Notes: generated by a model not told the origin, from the sequence alone. DNA of 64,000 bases from CAVQTK01 sp963716455 (GCA_963716455.1 CAVQTK010000013.1:124001-188000), one strand, 5' to 3'; counted from the first letter of the stretch, positions 36,784 to 45,810 are shown. Numbers and translations are program-made.

Positions 36784-37559
36784 AGGTCTGATTCTTTCTT
36801 AATAAAAAAGCTTTCACCACAGCCACATTCACCTTGAACATTGGGATTATTAAATTGTAATTGTTGCTGACCTAGACCCTTTTCTATTAAATCAACTTGA
36901 GTGCCTTTAATAATATTTAACCATGCCGAATCGATAAATATATTTAGGCCTTGAATAGTTATTTCTACATCCCCCTGCAGAGGAGATTCAGTGATTTCGG
37001 GTACATATTTATAACCAGTGCAACCTGCTTGTTTAACAGACAAACGAAATCCTTTAGCATGGGGAGATCGTGCCATCATTTTTTGAATATGCGCCAAGGC
37101 TGTGGAGGAAAATTTTAAAATAGGAATAGGCTGGTTTTCGCGTAAAGCGGCTAATGCAGTATGCCAAGGCAAAGTAGCGCATTTTACCCGCATAGGATAT
37201 TCAGCAACGCCTGCCAAAGCTAATAATTTTTCTAAATGGTGTTGATTATCTGGAGGAGAACCCGTAGTCACTAAATGATGAAAGTCTGCAAATAGAGTGT
37301 CAATTTCCACTCGAGTTTTGCCAATCAATGCTTCTGTCATGAGAGAAGCAGAGGCCATAGAGATAGCACAGCCGGTTCCTTCAAACTGTACTTGATGAAT
37401 TTGGTCGGTGTGCTCACAAAAATAAATAACCACTTTATCACCACATAAAGGATTGTAGCCCTCTTTGCTGTAATCTGCTGTCTCCAATTTACCAAAATGG
37501 CGAGGATTACGACTGTGGTCGATTATTAAATCTTGATATAAATCTCGTAAATCTGACAT
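36780..37559 (-). CDS. SufU-SufA fusion: Fe-S scaffold plus A-type carrier
   Basis: A 259-residue two-domain protein. Residues 1 to about 140 are a SufU/IscU-type scaffold with the three ligand cysteines Cys39 (YNPLCGDK), Cys64 (GTGCAIS) and Cys127 (RVKCATLPW). Residues about 148-255 are an A-type carrier (SufA/IscA/HesB) with Cys180 (QAGCTGYKY) and Cys245/Cys247 (GECGCGESF). The linker is only about 8 residues. The two functions are usually separate genes; here they are in one frame with no break. Scaffold and carrier activity on one chain would allow direct cluster transfer (inference). It lies between the sufS remnant and sufT. Confidence 0.88.
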   Translation of the reverse strand: MSDLRDLYQDLIIDHSRNPRHFGKLETADYSKEGYNPLCGDKVVIYFCEHTDQIHQVQFEGTGCAISMASASLMTEALIGKTRVEIDTLFADFHHLVTTGSPPDNQHHLEKLLALAGVAEYPMRVKCATLPWHTALAALRENQPIPILKFSSTALAHIQKMMARSPHAKGFRLSVKQAGCTGYKYVPEITESPLQGDVEITIQGLNIFIDSAWLNIIKGTQVDLIEKGLGQQQLQFNNPNVQGECGCGESFFIKKESDL

Positions 37560-37564
37560 AAATT

Positions 37565-38783
37565 CTATCCAAATAAATCAACGACTCTATGCAAAGACTG
37601 CACTAACCGGTCTATATCCTCTAATTTATTATATAAACCAAAAGAAACGCGCAATGTTGCCGGTACACCAAACCTTTCTAATAAGGGCGTCGCAGTGATG
37701 TCCTGCCCGCACGGCTATGCCGTCATCATCCAAAATTGTAGCCACATCATGTGCGTGGGCTTGGGACATAGTAAAGAAAATAAACCAATTCTTTCAGCAG
37801 GGCTACCTAATACACGTAATCCTGGAATTTCACTAATTGCTCTGCGGCATACCTTATTAATTGTTGTTCATGTTGCACAATTGTGTCGAAACCAATTTGT
37901 TGCAAATAATTTATAGCAGCGCGTAACCCCACCGCAGCTGCAATTGGAGGTGTTCCCGCCTCAAATTTGTAAGGCAAATCAGCGTATTCGGTTTTTTTAA
38001 AAACTAACCTGCTTAATCATGCTGCCTCCAGTCTGATAGGGAGGCATTTGTTCCAACCAATTGGTTTTGCCATACAACACGCCAATGCCAGTTGGACCAT
38101 ACAATTTATGACTGGAAAAAGCGTAAAAATCACAATCTAAGTCTTGTACATCCACCGGTAAATGGGCAACTGCTTGAGCTCCATCTAATAGTACGGGTAT
38201 CTTTTGTTGATGAGCTATACTAATCAAAGACTTAACTGGATTAATAGTGCCTAATACATTGGAGACATGAATTAAAGCGACTAGCTTAGTACGATTGTTT
38301 AATAATGCGTTAAAAGAAGATATGTTTAAAGTACCATCCTCCTCCACTTCGATTACCCGTAGCTTAGCTCCAGTTTGTTCGCAACAAACTTGCCATGGCA
38401 CAATGTTAGCATGATGCTCCATGACAGAAACGATTATTTCATCTCCTTCTCGAACTCTTAAACGGCCAAAACAATTTGCTACTAAATTAATAGATTCCGT
38501 GGTACCCGAGTAAAAATAATTTCTCGTTCATGGGCGGCATTATGTAATGTTGTACTGTTTTCCTTGCGGTTTCATACGCACAAGTAGCCCGCTCACTTAA
38601 AGTGTATGCGCCACGATGAACGTTAGCATGATCTCGGTAATAATATTTTTGTATACTTTCCACTACAACTTGTGGCTTTTGGCTACCGGATCCACTGTCT
38701 AAATATACTAATGGCTTGCCACGAATCTCTTGTTGTAATAAAGGAAAATCATTCGCATAGATGGGCACAGCTTCCAACTCCAA
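37565..38783 (-). pseudogene. sufS: Cysteine desulfurase SufS, multiply frameshifted
   Basis: SufS releases sulfur from cysteine for cluster assembly and uses PLP. Family segments can be read in sequence but in changing frames: IRGKPLVYLDSGSGSQKP and HANVHRGAYTLSERAT (from 38783), HEREIIFTR, GTTESINLVANCFGRLRV, MEHHANIVPWQ, the PLP-lysine motif SSHKLYGPTGIGVLYG (frame 37997-38422), FEAGTPPIAAAVGLRAA, the catalytic Cys motif AVRAGHHC and finally ATPLLERFGVPATLRVSFGLYN. At least four frame changes are needed, so no full-length enzyme can be made as written. It overlaps the sufD end. Confidence 0.85.
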
Positions 38784-40125
38784 TGGTTACTTCAGGACAG
38801 TTATGACTAGCTAATTGTTGAGTGACTCGTTTGCGAATCATTGTTGCAATGATCGGGTCTGGTAAACGGTCAAACATTTCGTTAGCAAATCCACATAATA
38901 ATAAATGGCGCGCCATTTCTTGAGGGATGCCACGACTCTGCAAATAAAATAAAGCATTTTGATCTATGTTGCCTATAGTAGCACCGTGTGTACAACGAAT
39001 ATTATCTGCATATATTTCTAACTGCGGTTGAGTATTTATTTCAGCAGATTTTTCTAGTAATAAATTATGGTTCATTTGTGCTGCACTAATTTGTTGTACA
39101 TTGGGATGTACTACCACTTTGCCATTAAATACAGCATTGGAGTGTCCTCCCAAAATTCCCTTATAATATTGCAGGCTTTGAGTATGCGATTGGTAATGAT
39201 GAATAGCAGTATGATAATCCAAATGTTGTTTTTTTTGCGGATAATAAAAACCCAGCAATTCACATTGAGCACCAGGCGCATCTAACATTACTTGCAAATC
39301 TTCTCGATATAAAGCACTGCCACTAGCAAAATGATAGGTTTTAATTTGGCTATCGCGGGCTTGATGAATGCGAGTATTAGCCAAATGAAAAGCTGAATAA
39401 CTTTCATCCTGAAATTTATAATAATTTAAAGTACTATTTGACTCCACAAGAATTTGTGTCACTACATTGTTGAAATAACTGCTACCCGTTGATCCAGAAT
39501 ATTCTTCTAAAATAGTTACATTACTTTGTGCGCCTAATATTATGTGATGACGCGGATGATGCATGGGTACCGGATCGCTCTGGGTCATAGTCAAATATAA
39601 AATATGAATAGGTTGAGTCAAAATCGTTGCGGCTGGCACTACTAAGAAAATGCCGTCACTTAAAAGTGCGGCATTTAGCAACACGAAAGAGGAAACACCA
39701 TCTTCTTTCTGCAAGCTCGTATTCAGTTTTTTAAATGTTTCAAAATAAAGTTCCGGAACCTCCTGTAATGCTTGAGCCGTAGTCATTAAAATAACATTGG
39801 ATGGCAAATCATTTAATTTTGACAATGCAGGAATGAAAACTCCATCTACAAATACCAATCGATAGGTATTTTCTAAATTAAAAGCAGCCATATCGAGATT
39901 CACGCTATTATTATTTGTAATCCCTAAGCTAAAATTCTTTTCAGCTATTGCAGCAACAGAAGTGTAACGCCATGCTTCTTGGCTACGTTGAGGAAAGCCC
40001 TGTTGCAAAAAAATTTCACCTTGGGCAGCACAATATTGCTGCAACCAAGAGGGTTGCTTTGCTAGAGTATACTGTTGAGCTTGTTGAAGCGATTCTTTGC
40101 TCCAAGCAGAAATACAGTGACTCAT
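38749..40125 (-). CDS. sufD: Fe-S cluster assembly protein SufD
   Basis: A 458-residue SufB/SufD-family protein, part of the SufBCD scaffold complex. It has an uninterrupted frame with family features: SQEAWRYTSVAAIAEKNF, LVFVDGVFIPALSKL, HHPRHHIILGAQSNVTILEEYSG, GILGGHSNAVFNGKVVVHP, LLLEKSAEINTQPQLEIYADNIRCTHGATIG and QSRGIPQEMARHLLLCGFANE. The start overlaps the sufC end by 4 bases. It is striking that it stays intact while its complex partners SufB and SufC are broken. Confidence 0.92.
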   Translation of the reverse strand: MSHCISAWSKESLQQAQQYTLAKQPSWLQQYCAAQGEIFLQQGFPQRSQEAWRYTSVAAIAEKNFSLGITNNNSVNLDMAAFNLENTYRLVFVDGVFIPALSKLNDLPSNVILMTTAQALQEVPELYFETFKKLNTSLQKEDGVSSFVLLNAALLSDGIFLVVPAATILTQPIHILYLTMTQSDPVPMHHPRHHIILGAQSNVTILEEYSGSTGSSYFNNVVTQILVESNSTLNYYKFQDESYSAFHLANTRIHQARDSQIKTYHFASGSALYREDLQVMLDAPGAQCELLGFYYPQKKQHLDYHTAIHHYQSHTQSLQYYKGILGGHSNAVFNGKVVVHPNVQQISAAQMNHNLLLEKSAEINTQPQLEIYADNIRCTHGATIGNIDQNALFYLQSRGIPQEMARHLLLCGFANEMFDRLPDPIIATMIRKRVTQQLASHNCPEVTIGVGSCAHLCE

Positions 40126-40887
40126 TTTACTTTCTCCGCTGCCGCGTCATTTATAAAATCTTGATAACCCTTTTCTTCCAAAACTTGGGCCAAATTCTTA
40201 TCTCCGGATTTAAGTATGCTACCGTTCGCTAATATATGCACATAATGAGGTTCTATATACCTTAATAACCGCTGATAATGTGTAACTACGATAATCGCTC
40301 GATTTGTGCTACGTAAACTATTTACGCCTTTGGCAACAATTTGCAAAGCATCAATATCTAAGCCTGAATCCGTTTCATCTAAAATGGTTAATTGAGGAGC
40401 TAACATCAACATTTGCAAAATTTCATTACGTTTTTTCTCACCGCCTGAAAAGCCTTCATTAACTGAACGATTGAGAAATTTTTCATCCATACCCAGCATG
40501 ATGCATTTTTTCTTTCACTAACTTCATAAATTCAAATGCATCTAGTAGAGTTTCACCTCGCTGTTTACGCACACTATTAACTGCGGTTTTAAGAAAGTAA
40601 CAGATTGTTCACTCCAGGAATTTCTACCGGATATTGAAAAGCTAAAAACAAACCGGCAACAGCTCGTTGTTCTGGAGTTAATGGTAAAATGGATGGGTTA
40701 AAAATTTTATCTCGCCCTGGGTTACTTTATAATCTGAATGGCCAGCTAATACGTTGGCTAATGTGCTCTTACCTGAACCATTAGGTCCCATAATGGCATG
40801 CACTTCTCCTGCATTAACCTGTAAATTAATGCCTTTTAAAATTTCTATTTCACCTATAGATACGTGTAAATTTTCAATGCTTAACAT
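40122..40887 (-). pseudogene. sufC: SufC ATPase, frameshifted at least three times
   Basis: SufC is the ABC-type ATPase of the SufBCD complex. The start is ATG 40887 with a GAGG site. The N-terminal frame encodes MLSIENLHVSIGEIEILKGI and Walker A MGPNGSGKSTLANVLAG, then ends after VTQGEIKFL. The following segments lie in other frames: LTPEQRAVAGLFLAFQYPVEIPG, then RKQRGETLLDAFEFMKLV, then LGMDEKFLNRSVNEGFSGGE with NEILQMLMLAPQLTILDETDSGLDID (Walker B) in the 40122-40499 frame. All parts of SufC are recognisable, so this is a decayed rather than a truncated gene. Confidence 0.88.
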
Positions 40888-40962
40888 TTTTTTCCTCAAA
40901 AGTAATAACTGAGCAGTTAAAAAAATTTAGGTTTCGATTTCTATCAAGAACTACTAGCCTTT

Positions 40963-42406
40963 TTAACCAACACTTCCTTCTAAACTCACAGCCATCAATT
41001 TTTGTGCTTCTACTGCAAATTCCATGGGTAATTCTTTAAATACTGCCTTACAAAAACCATTCACGATCATTGATACCGCATCTTCTTCAGTTAAACCACG
41101 CTGGCGGCAATAAAATAATTGCTCGTCACCGATACGCGAAGTAGATGCTTCATGTTCAACACGTGCTGTGGAATTTTTGACTTCAATATAAGGAAAAGTG
41201 TGCGCCCCGTGTAGAACCAATAATAGAGAATCACATTGAGTATAATTACGCGCTTGTCGCAGTCGGGCTAATACGCACTAAACCACGATAAGTATTTTGG
41301 CCGTGACCCGCAGAAATTCCTTTGGCAATAATAGTACTACGAAGTATTTTTACCAAGGTGGATCATTTTGGTACCCGTATCTGCCTGTTGATAGTGATGG
41401 GTCAATGCGACAGAATAAAATTCTCCAGTGAATGGTCTCCTTGTAAAATTACGCTGGGATATTTCCAGGTAATCGCAGAACCCGTTTCAATTTGAGTCCA
41501 GGCGATTTTTGAATGTACTCCACGACATGCTCCTCGCTTCGTTACAAAATTATATATACCACCACGGCCTTGTTCATCACCCGGATACCAATTCTGCACT
41601 GTGGAATATTTAATTTGAGCATTATCTAATGCAACTAACTCAACTACTGCCGCATGCAGTTGATTCTCGTCACGCATAGGCGCTGTACAGCCTTCCAAAT
41701 AACTCACATAGCTTCCTTCATCGGCAATGATTAATGTTCTTTCAAATTGACCGGTATTGGCACTATTAATACGAAAATAAGTTGATAATTCCATTGGGCA
41801 ACGTACCCCTTTGGGAATATAAACAAAAGAACCATCACTAAATACAGCAGAATTTAATGCAGCAAAAAAATTATCCCGATAAGGAACGACTGTGCCTAAA
41901 TATTTTTGTATCAATTCCGGATGCTGTTTTACCGCTTCGGAAAACGGACAAAATATAACACCAGACTTCAGCCAATTTTGCTTTGAACGTGGTAGCCACT
42001 GAAACACTATCAAAAACCGCATCCACGGCAACACCAGCTAAACGAGCGCGCTCATGCAAAGGAATGCCCAATTTTTCATAAGTTTCTAGTAATTTGGGAT
42101 CGACTTCTTCCAAACTTTTTGGGCGCATTGGCCTGGATTTAGGTGCGGAATAATAAATAATAGATTGATAATCAATAGGTGAAATACGCAATTTAGCCCA
42201 TTGCGGCGGTGTCATCGTTAGCCAGTGGCGATAGGCTTGTAACCGCCATTGTAACAAAAAGTCCGGCTCATTTTTTTTTGCGAAATTAATCTTATCACTT
42301 CTTCATTTAAGCCAGGAGGAATCTGATCCGCATCAATATCAGTAACAAAACCATGCTGATACGCTTTGTTTACTATTTCATTGAGATATTTTTCTTCATC
42401 CAACAT
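40963..42406 (-). pseudogene. sufB: SufB, multiply frameshifted
   Basis: SufB is the Fe-S scaffold of the SUF system. Recognisable pieces in order: YLNEIVNKAYQHGFVTDID (start 42406), PQWAKLRISPIDYQSIIYYSAP and PKLLETYEKLGIPLHERARLAGVAVDAVFDSVSV (frame 41871-42257), GVIFCPFSEAVKQHPELIQKYLGTVVP and VYIPKGVRCPMELSTYFRIN (frame 41402-42034), NWYPGDEQGRGGIYNFVTKRG, and the C-terminal Cys segment ARVEHEASTSRIGDEQLFYCRQRGL (frame 40963-41220). Four or more frame changes separate them. The last third between 41220 and 41400 is especially scrambled. As written it cannot make SufB. Confidence 0.9.
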
Positions 42407-42836
42407 GGAATGCCCTTAATGCTGAATGGCTGTTGCATATCAGCCAAGGTATATTGATTTAGCAAACGCAAAATAAGACGATTAATAAATTGCCAGTTAT
42501 CTCGCAATCGACAACGAGAATCATGCACACAACTATTTTTTATTTGACAACACTCAGTTAGTGCAGGAACACCATCTATAGCGGCAATTACTTCAGCTAA
42601 ACTAATTCGCCGCAAAATCTTTCGCTAACCGGTACCCGCCCTTAACACCACGTACAGAAACCACTAATTGAGCTTCATTTAACAATTTTAAAACATTAAT
42701 ACTGGTAGGTAATGAAACTCTTATAATGAACCTGCTTAGCAAACAGCTGCAGAACTGTGACAACATATCTACTGACTCACCCAAACAACTCAACACCAGC
42801 AACCCATAATCGGCATAATCTACTAATTTTAAACAT
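42373..42836 (-). pseudogene. Rrf2/IscR-type regulator of the suf operon, frameshifted
   Basis: Rrf2-family transcription factors sense Fe-S status and control isc/suf operons. Three frames are needed. An extra T right after ATG 42836 disrupts MLKLVDYADYGLLVLSCLGE. A second break follows VDMLS, before the recognition-helix region with VSLPTSINVLKLLNEAQLVVSVRGVKGGYRLAK. A third lies near 42605-42615, before RRISLAEVIAAIDGVPALTECC. The C-terminal part keeps three cysteines in the spacing expected of a cluster-binding Rrf2 protein (TECCQIKNSC and HDSRC). The gene overlaps the sufB start by 34 bases. Confidence 0.82.
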
Positions 42837-42864
42837 AAAATTTACAAAAATTAAAATCCATTAA

Positions 42865-42889
42865 ATATAGTACCGATATTGTACTATAT
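42865..42889. promoter_or_regulatory. Palindromic operator upstream of the suf operon
   Basis: A perfect 9-bp inverted repeat, ATATAGTAC-N7-GTACTATAT, 29 bases before the rrf2 start. Size (25 bp) and ATA..TAT ends resemble IscR/Rrf2-type sites, so it is probably the autoregulatory operator of the suf operon (inference). The palindrome is intact although the regulator gene is not. Confidence 0.55.
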
Positions 42890-42916
42890 AATGTTTGAGT
42901 ATTCCAGAATAGATTT

Positions 42917-42945
42917 CTGTCAAGAAAGTCATTGACAGTTTTTTT
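42917..42945 (+). terminator. Stem-loop followed by a T-run
   Basis: CTGTCAA and TTGACAG form a 7-bp stem with an 8-base loop, followed at once by seven T on the plus strand. This has the form of a small intrinsic terminator, yet no plus-strand gene ends here. It could be an attenuator for the small gene at 43000 or a chance structure; the stem is AT-rich and weak. Confidence 0.35.
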
Positions 42946-42999
42946 AAGGATTGGTACAGTTACTTTAATTATTAAATACAAATTTTTTTTCAGGAATAA

Positions 43000-43164
43000 A
43001 TGGATCAAGCATTTGTAAAACTCGATTTAACTAATGAGGATATCTTGAACAAAGGATTATCCTTAGAGGATGCAAAAGCCTATATCAATGCAATTGATTT
43101 TTCCATGATCACAAAAAAAATGGTTGAACATCAAGGTTGGTTACAAGAAGAAGCCGAAAATTAA
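43000..43164 (+). CDS. Short ORF (54 aa), probably a truncated gene
   Basis: An ATG with an AGGA site 7 bases upstream opens a 54-codon frame (MDQAFVKLDLTNEDILNKGL, later YINAIDFSMITKKMVEHQGW) that reads like the start of a real protein. After the TAA another frame continues for about 20 codons (NYTALAATHPEIFKFSERL) and stops at about 43222. The IDFSMI-KKMVEHQGW segment recalls the N-terminus of small proteins of a glycine-rich/DUF type found in Legionella-like bacteria, but this is a weak memory match. Probably a 5' remnant of a broken gene. It is convergent with the reverse transcriptase. Confidence 0.4.
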   Translation: MDQAFVKLDLTNEDILNKGLSLEDAKAYINAIDFSMITKKMVEHQGWLQEEAEN

Positions 43165-43269
43165 ATTATACTGCACTAGCAGCAACCCACCCTGAAATTT
43201 TTAAATTTAGCGAACGACTATAAAAAGGCGCAATAAATGAATTCGTAAATAATATATAGGTATGTATAG

Positions 43270-44208
43270 TTAGTTAAATATTTGGCTTTTTTTCTTTTTT
43301 ATTCTATCTAACCATTTTGTACACTCTATTTGATTGGCGGATGAAGCTTTACCTATTATGGTTTTAAAAATTCTTTGTTGAATATTTTTATCGTCTGTTC
43401 TGTTTAGATCACAAAAACCTTCGTATATCTCTTTATGAAGTTTATTGGGGATCTTCATTTTACCATTTTTAATTATAACTCCAGTAATTTTTTTTACATC
43501 CTCTTTTTTATAATGTTTTTCCTTGGATTTTTTATTTCTGAGTCCGGCATTTTTTATGCTGGTATTTATTAAGTTCTTAATTTTTTTTGTTATTTTTATT
43601 CCTGTAATACATATGTCATCTGCGTACAATGTCATCGCAAAATTATTTTCTTTGGCTATCTGATGAATTCTATCAAACATTTTTCTATGTGTGCAGAAAG
43701 CCAGTATTGGACTATGAGGTCCACCTGTAGGGAGGTGCCCTTCATAAGTACAAATTTTTGCAAGGATGGTCGCGACCCTCAAACTGCAACGCATTTCTTT
43801 TATAAAAAAAGATAGTATATGCTTTGTAGTCACTGATGGGAAAAATTTTTTTATATCTACTTTAAACGTTTCTCCTTCATTTACATGCTGAGAAGCATTT
43901 GTAACATAAGAACGCATTTTAGTGCTAGAGTGTAAATAACTTGGAGGCTCTATTTTAGATAATAACTTATGTATTCTACTTTGAACTCTTTTTAAACGAG
44001 GAGAAGGGTTTTCAATAGATCTTATTTTACCTCCATTTCTTTTATTAAATACTTTATAATCATTCGGATTTTCTAATAATTTTTTTATCTCAGCGAAAGA
44101 GCACAAAAGAAATTTTGCTAATTTTTTTTCGCACTTAAGTTTATAAAGACAAGATTGATCTAAAGAATGATGTTCATTTTTTTCAACTTTCACGCCAAAT
44201 AAATCCAT
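43270..44208 (-). CDS. Retron-type reverse transcriptase
   Basis: A reverse transcriptase of about 312-314 residues. Numbering from the 44214 TTG frame: the Arg-Ser-Ile-Glu-Asn-Pro and LKRVQSRIHKLL region (66-84), NASQH at 106-110 (the NAxxH box of retron enzymes), DIKKFFPSV at 120-128 (first catalytic Asp), LPTGGPHSPILAF at 161-173, YADD at 197-200 and ITGVIIKNGKMKIP at 243-256, which corresponds to the retron VTG motif before the thumb. It lacks the maturase domain of group II introns. ATG 44208 is preferred; a TTG at 44214 is possible. Upstream lie a 47-aa ORF and a structured, non-coding stretch that may be the msr-msd RNA. Retrons act in phage defence with an effector; none of the known large effectors is seen here. 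Confidence 0.87.
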   Translation of the reverse strand: MDLFGVKVEKNEHHSLDQSCLYKLKCEKKLAKFLLCSFAEIKKLLENPNDYKVFNKRNGGKIRSIENPSPRLKRVQSRIHKLLSKIEPPSYLHSSTKMRSYVTNASQHVNEGETFKVDIKKFFPSVTTKHILSFFIKEMRCSLRVATILAKICTYEGHLPTGGPHSPILAFCTHRKMFDRIHQIAKENNFAMTLYADDICITGIKITKKIKNLINTSIKNAGLRNKKSKEKHYKKEDVKKITGVIIKNGKMKIPNKLHKEIYEGFCDLNRTDDKNIQQRIFKTIIGKASSANQIECTKWLDRIKKKKSQIFN

Positions 44209-44333
44209 GGACAATATGGGTAAACTATCCTTTTAAAAAAATCAATAAATCAGAAATATAATTTGAAAAGCATCTTGGACACTCTTCCTCAATTTACTTG
44301 ATTATTTCATTATAAATTTTATTTTTTTAAGGG

Positions 44334-44477
44334 TCATTGAAAAGTTTTCAAAATTTCATTAATGATCTTAAATATCTTAACTATATAATAAACAAATTTT
44401 ACAATATTAATCCAATCTGGCTTTCTTAACTTTCTTTTCAATGAACGCTGTCGATGGAAAAAAACATTTATTATCAT
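44334..44477 (-). CDS. Small cationic/hydrophobic ORF between ncRNA and RT
   Basis: A 47-codon frame. ATG 44477 is preceded by AAGAGGAATTTATTT, a good ribosome site. The product has a strongly basic segment (HRQRSLKRKLRKP, residues 8-20) followed by a hydrophobic/amphipathic helix (WINIVKFVYYIVKIFKIINEIL, residues 22-43). This pattern resembles small membrane-active toxins. It lies in the retron unit, 125 bases before the reverse transcriptase, in the same direction, and its ribosome site touches the base of the long hairpin at 44487-44541. It could be a retron-linked effector; alternatively it is a chance ORF in AT-rich DNA. No homolog is known to me. Confidence 0.4.
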   Translation of the reverse strand: MIINVFFHRQRSLKRKLRKPDWINIVKFVYYIVKIFKIINEILKTFQ

Positions 44478-44486
44478 AAATAAATT

Positions 44487-44605
44487 CCTCTTAGGTTAAC
44501 AATGACACAAAATTATGACATTGCTCTCTCGTACTAAGAGGTTTGGAGGGCGATTCAGCGCTTTACCCTTAATAAATAAACATGTCGCTTCTCTCGGCGA
44601 CATGT
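44487..44605 (-). ncRNA. Candidate retron msr-msd RNA (structured region)
   Basis: Read on the minus strand, a 9-bp hairpin (ACATGTCGC, 8-base loop, GCGACATGT; 44580-44605) is followed about 40 bases later by a long hairpin. Its outer stem is 8 bp (CCTCTTAG at 44534-44541 with CTAAGAGG at 44487-44494) and its inner stem starts with CAATG/CATTG at 44519-44523 and 44500-44504. Position and order (short stem-loop, then long stem-loop, then ORFs of the retron) fit an msr followed by an msd. I could not find a convincing a1/a2 pair or the branching G, so the ends are not defined. The segment TAGTACGAGAG within it equals the sarcin-ricin loop core of 23S rRNA. Confidence 0.5.
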
Positions 44606-44937
44606 GCCTGGGTCTCTTTCTCCGTATGTAATATTGATTATTGACGAATGATTACGAGCCCAATAAAGTAGGAGATCTTATTACTCCCGTGAACTAATTC
44701 TTAAATCAGTCCACATTTCAAATTGAGAGACTTCTCCATTTTTTCCAATTTGGAAATTTTAAAATAAAATTTCAGATTTGTCTACCATTCTAATAAGCCA
44801 GAAACTGAAATAAATGAATTTAAAATACTTTACTAAGGGGGTTTTCGTACTTATTATATGCATTTTAATACTTATTTGTAACGTCCAGCAGTTAGCAAGT
44901 AGTATGTTAGTAGCGAAGCAGTTGTGGAGCTGCCGAC

Positions 44938-45138
44938 GGAGCCTATGATACGGAAAAATTTTATCAGATCATTCATGAGGGAAGCTCAGGCACTCATACT
45001 GCTGCCTTGTACGAGAAAAGCACAAAATGAATTAAAACGGTGGAAAAAGATAAAGAAAAAGCTCATTTGGATCAAAGAAATGAGATTATCCAAGTGATTA
45101 GGCAGTATAAACACTTTGAAAAGGGTCTAAGGCATTGA
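44938..45138 (+). pseudogene. Gene remnant in the gap after the retron
   Basis: The region 44606-45427 holds no intact gene. This part reads as protein with one internal stop (TGA 45028): AYDTEKFYQIIHEGSSGTHT before it and KDKEKAHLDQRNEIIQVIRQ after it. Ends are not defined and the family is not recognised. The rest of the gap is AT-rich and shows nothing I can name. Confidence 0.35.
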
Positions 45139-45427
45139 AAAATCCAAGCGACTATCCTCATTGCTCATTAGTAGCTGGTATATATAGATTGAAAAGGACT
45201 TTGGTTTTATTTATAACAGAAAACAGAACAAAGACAAAAAATGAAATCACCATTAAAATAAATATATTCAATAGGATAGCTGTATTATGAAGAACGGAAT
45301 ATGCTTATTAAAACAGACGAACTGTAGATACTCAGTTGTCACTTTCTTCGGGTTTTTTATCCACACAACAATGCCCACTCAAGATCAATCCGTCTTCAAA
45401 TACCTGATTGATGCCTGCTTGCTGCGG

Positions 45428-45555
45428 CTTCGCAAATAAAATGTTAGCCTAAAAAATGACTACTCACCGCTATGAAACTGCAAAATGTGTTACATTTAAG
45501 TTTCTTTAAAATTTTGGTGGGCTATTTTGGACATTCACATGCATTAGAGGTCTAT
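45428..45555 (+). pseudogene. Truncated duplicate of the CDF transporter 5' end
   Basis: From CTTCGCAAATAAAATGTTAG through ATG 45456 (ACTACTCACCGCTATGAAAC) to about 45545 this stretch is nearly identical to 46648-46793, the leader and first codons of the cation transporter gene downstream. A 26-base deletion after TTACATT removes codons 13-21 and shifts the frame to a stop. The duplicate ends abruptly near GCATTAGAGG. It shows that the 5' part of the transporter gene was duplicated about 1.2 kb upstream and has decayed. Confidence 0.8.
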
Positions 45556-45810
45556 CTCGATCTGGGAAAGGACCGTTCCCCAAAGTAACCTACCAAATTG
45601 ATGATCGGTCTTTTCATCACTCCTCACTCCATCCTCTTTTTTTATTGATAAATTTATATTTCAGTTTCGACTATTTTAAATCAATTGGGACAAAAAAAGA
45701 TAAATTTTGTAATATAGTCTAGTTCCAACTATTTCAGAAATTTATATTGCATTTCGATAACATCATTGCTATCATTATGATATCATTTTAAAGAAAAACA
45801 TTTTGAGGTT

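Noticed and set aside
43270..44208. Group II intron maturase or DGR reverse transcriptase
   Set aside because: No maturase/HNH domain, no intron ends, and no template/variable repeat pair seen; NAxxH and ITG fit a retron better.
44526..44536. A 23S rRNA gene fragment
   Set aside because: Only 11 bases match the sarcin-ricin loop; the flanks show no rRNA similarity that I can see.
44571..44720. a1/a2 inverted repeat of the retron RNA
   Set aside because: Compared the sequences upstream of the short hairpin with those after the long hairpin; only short AT-rich matches, not convincing.
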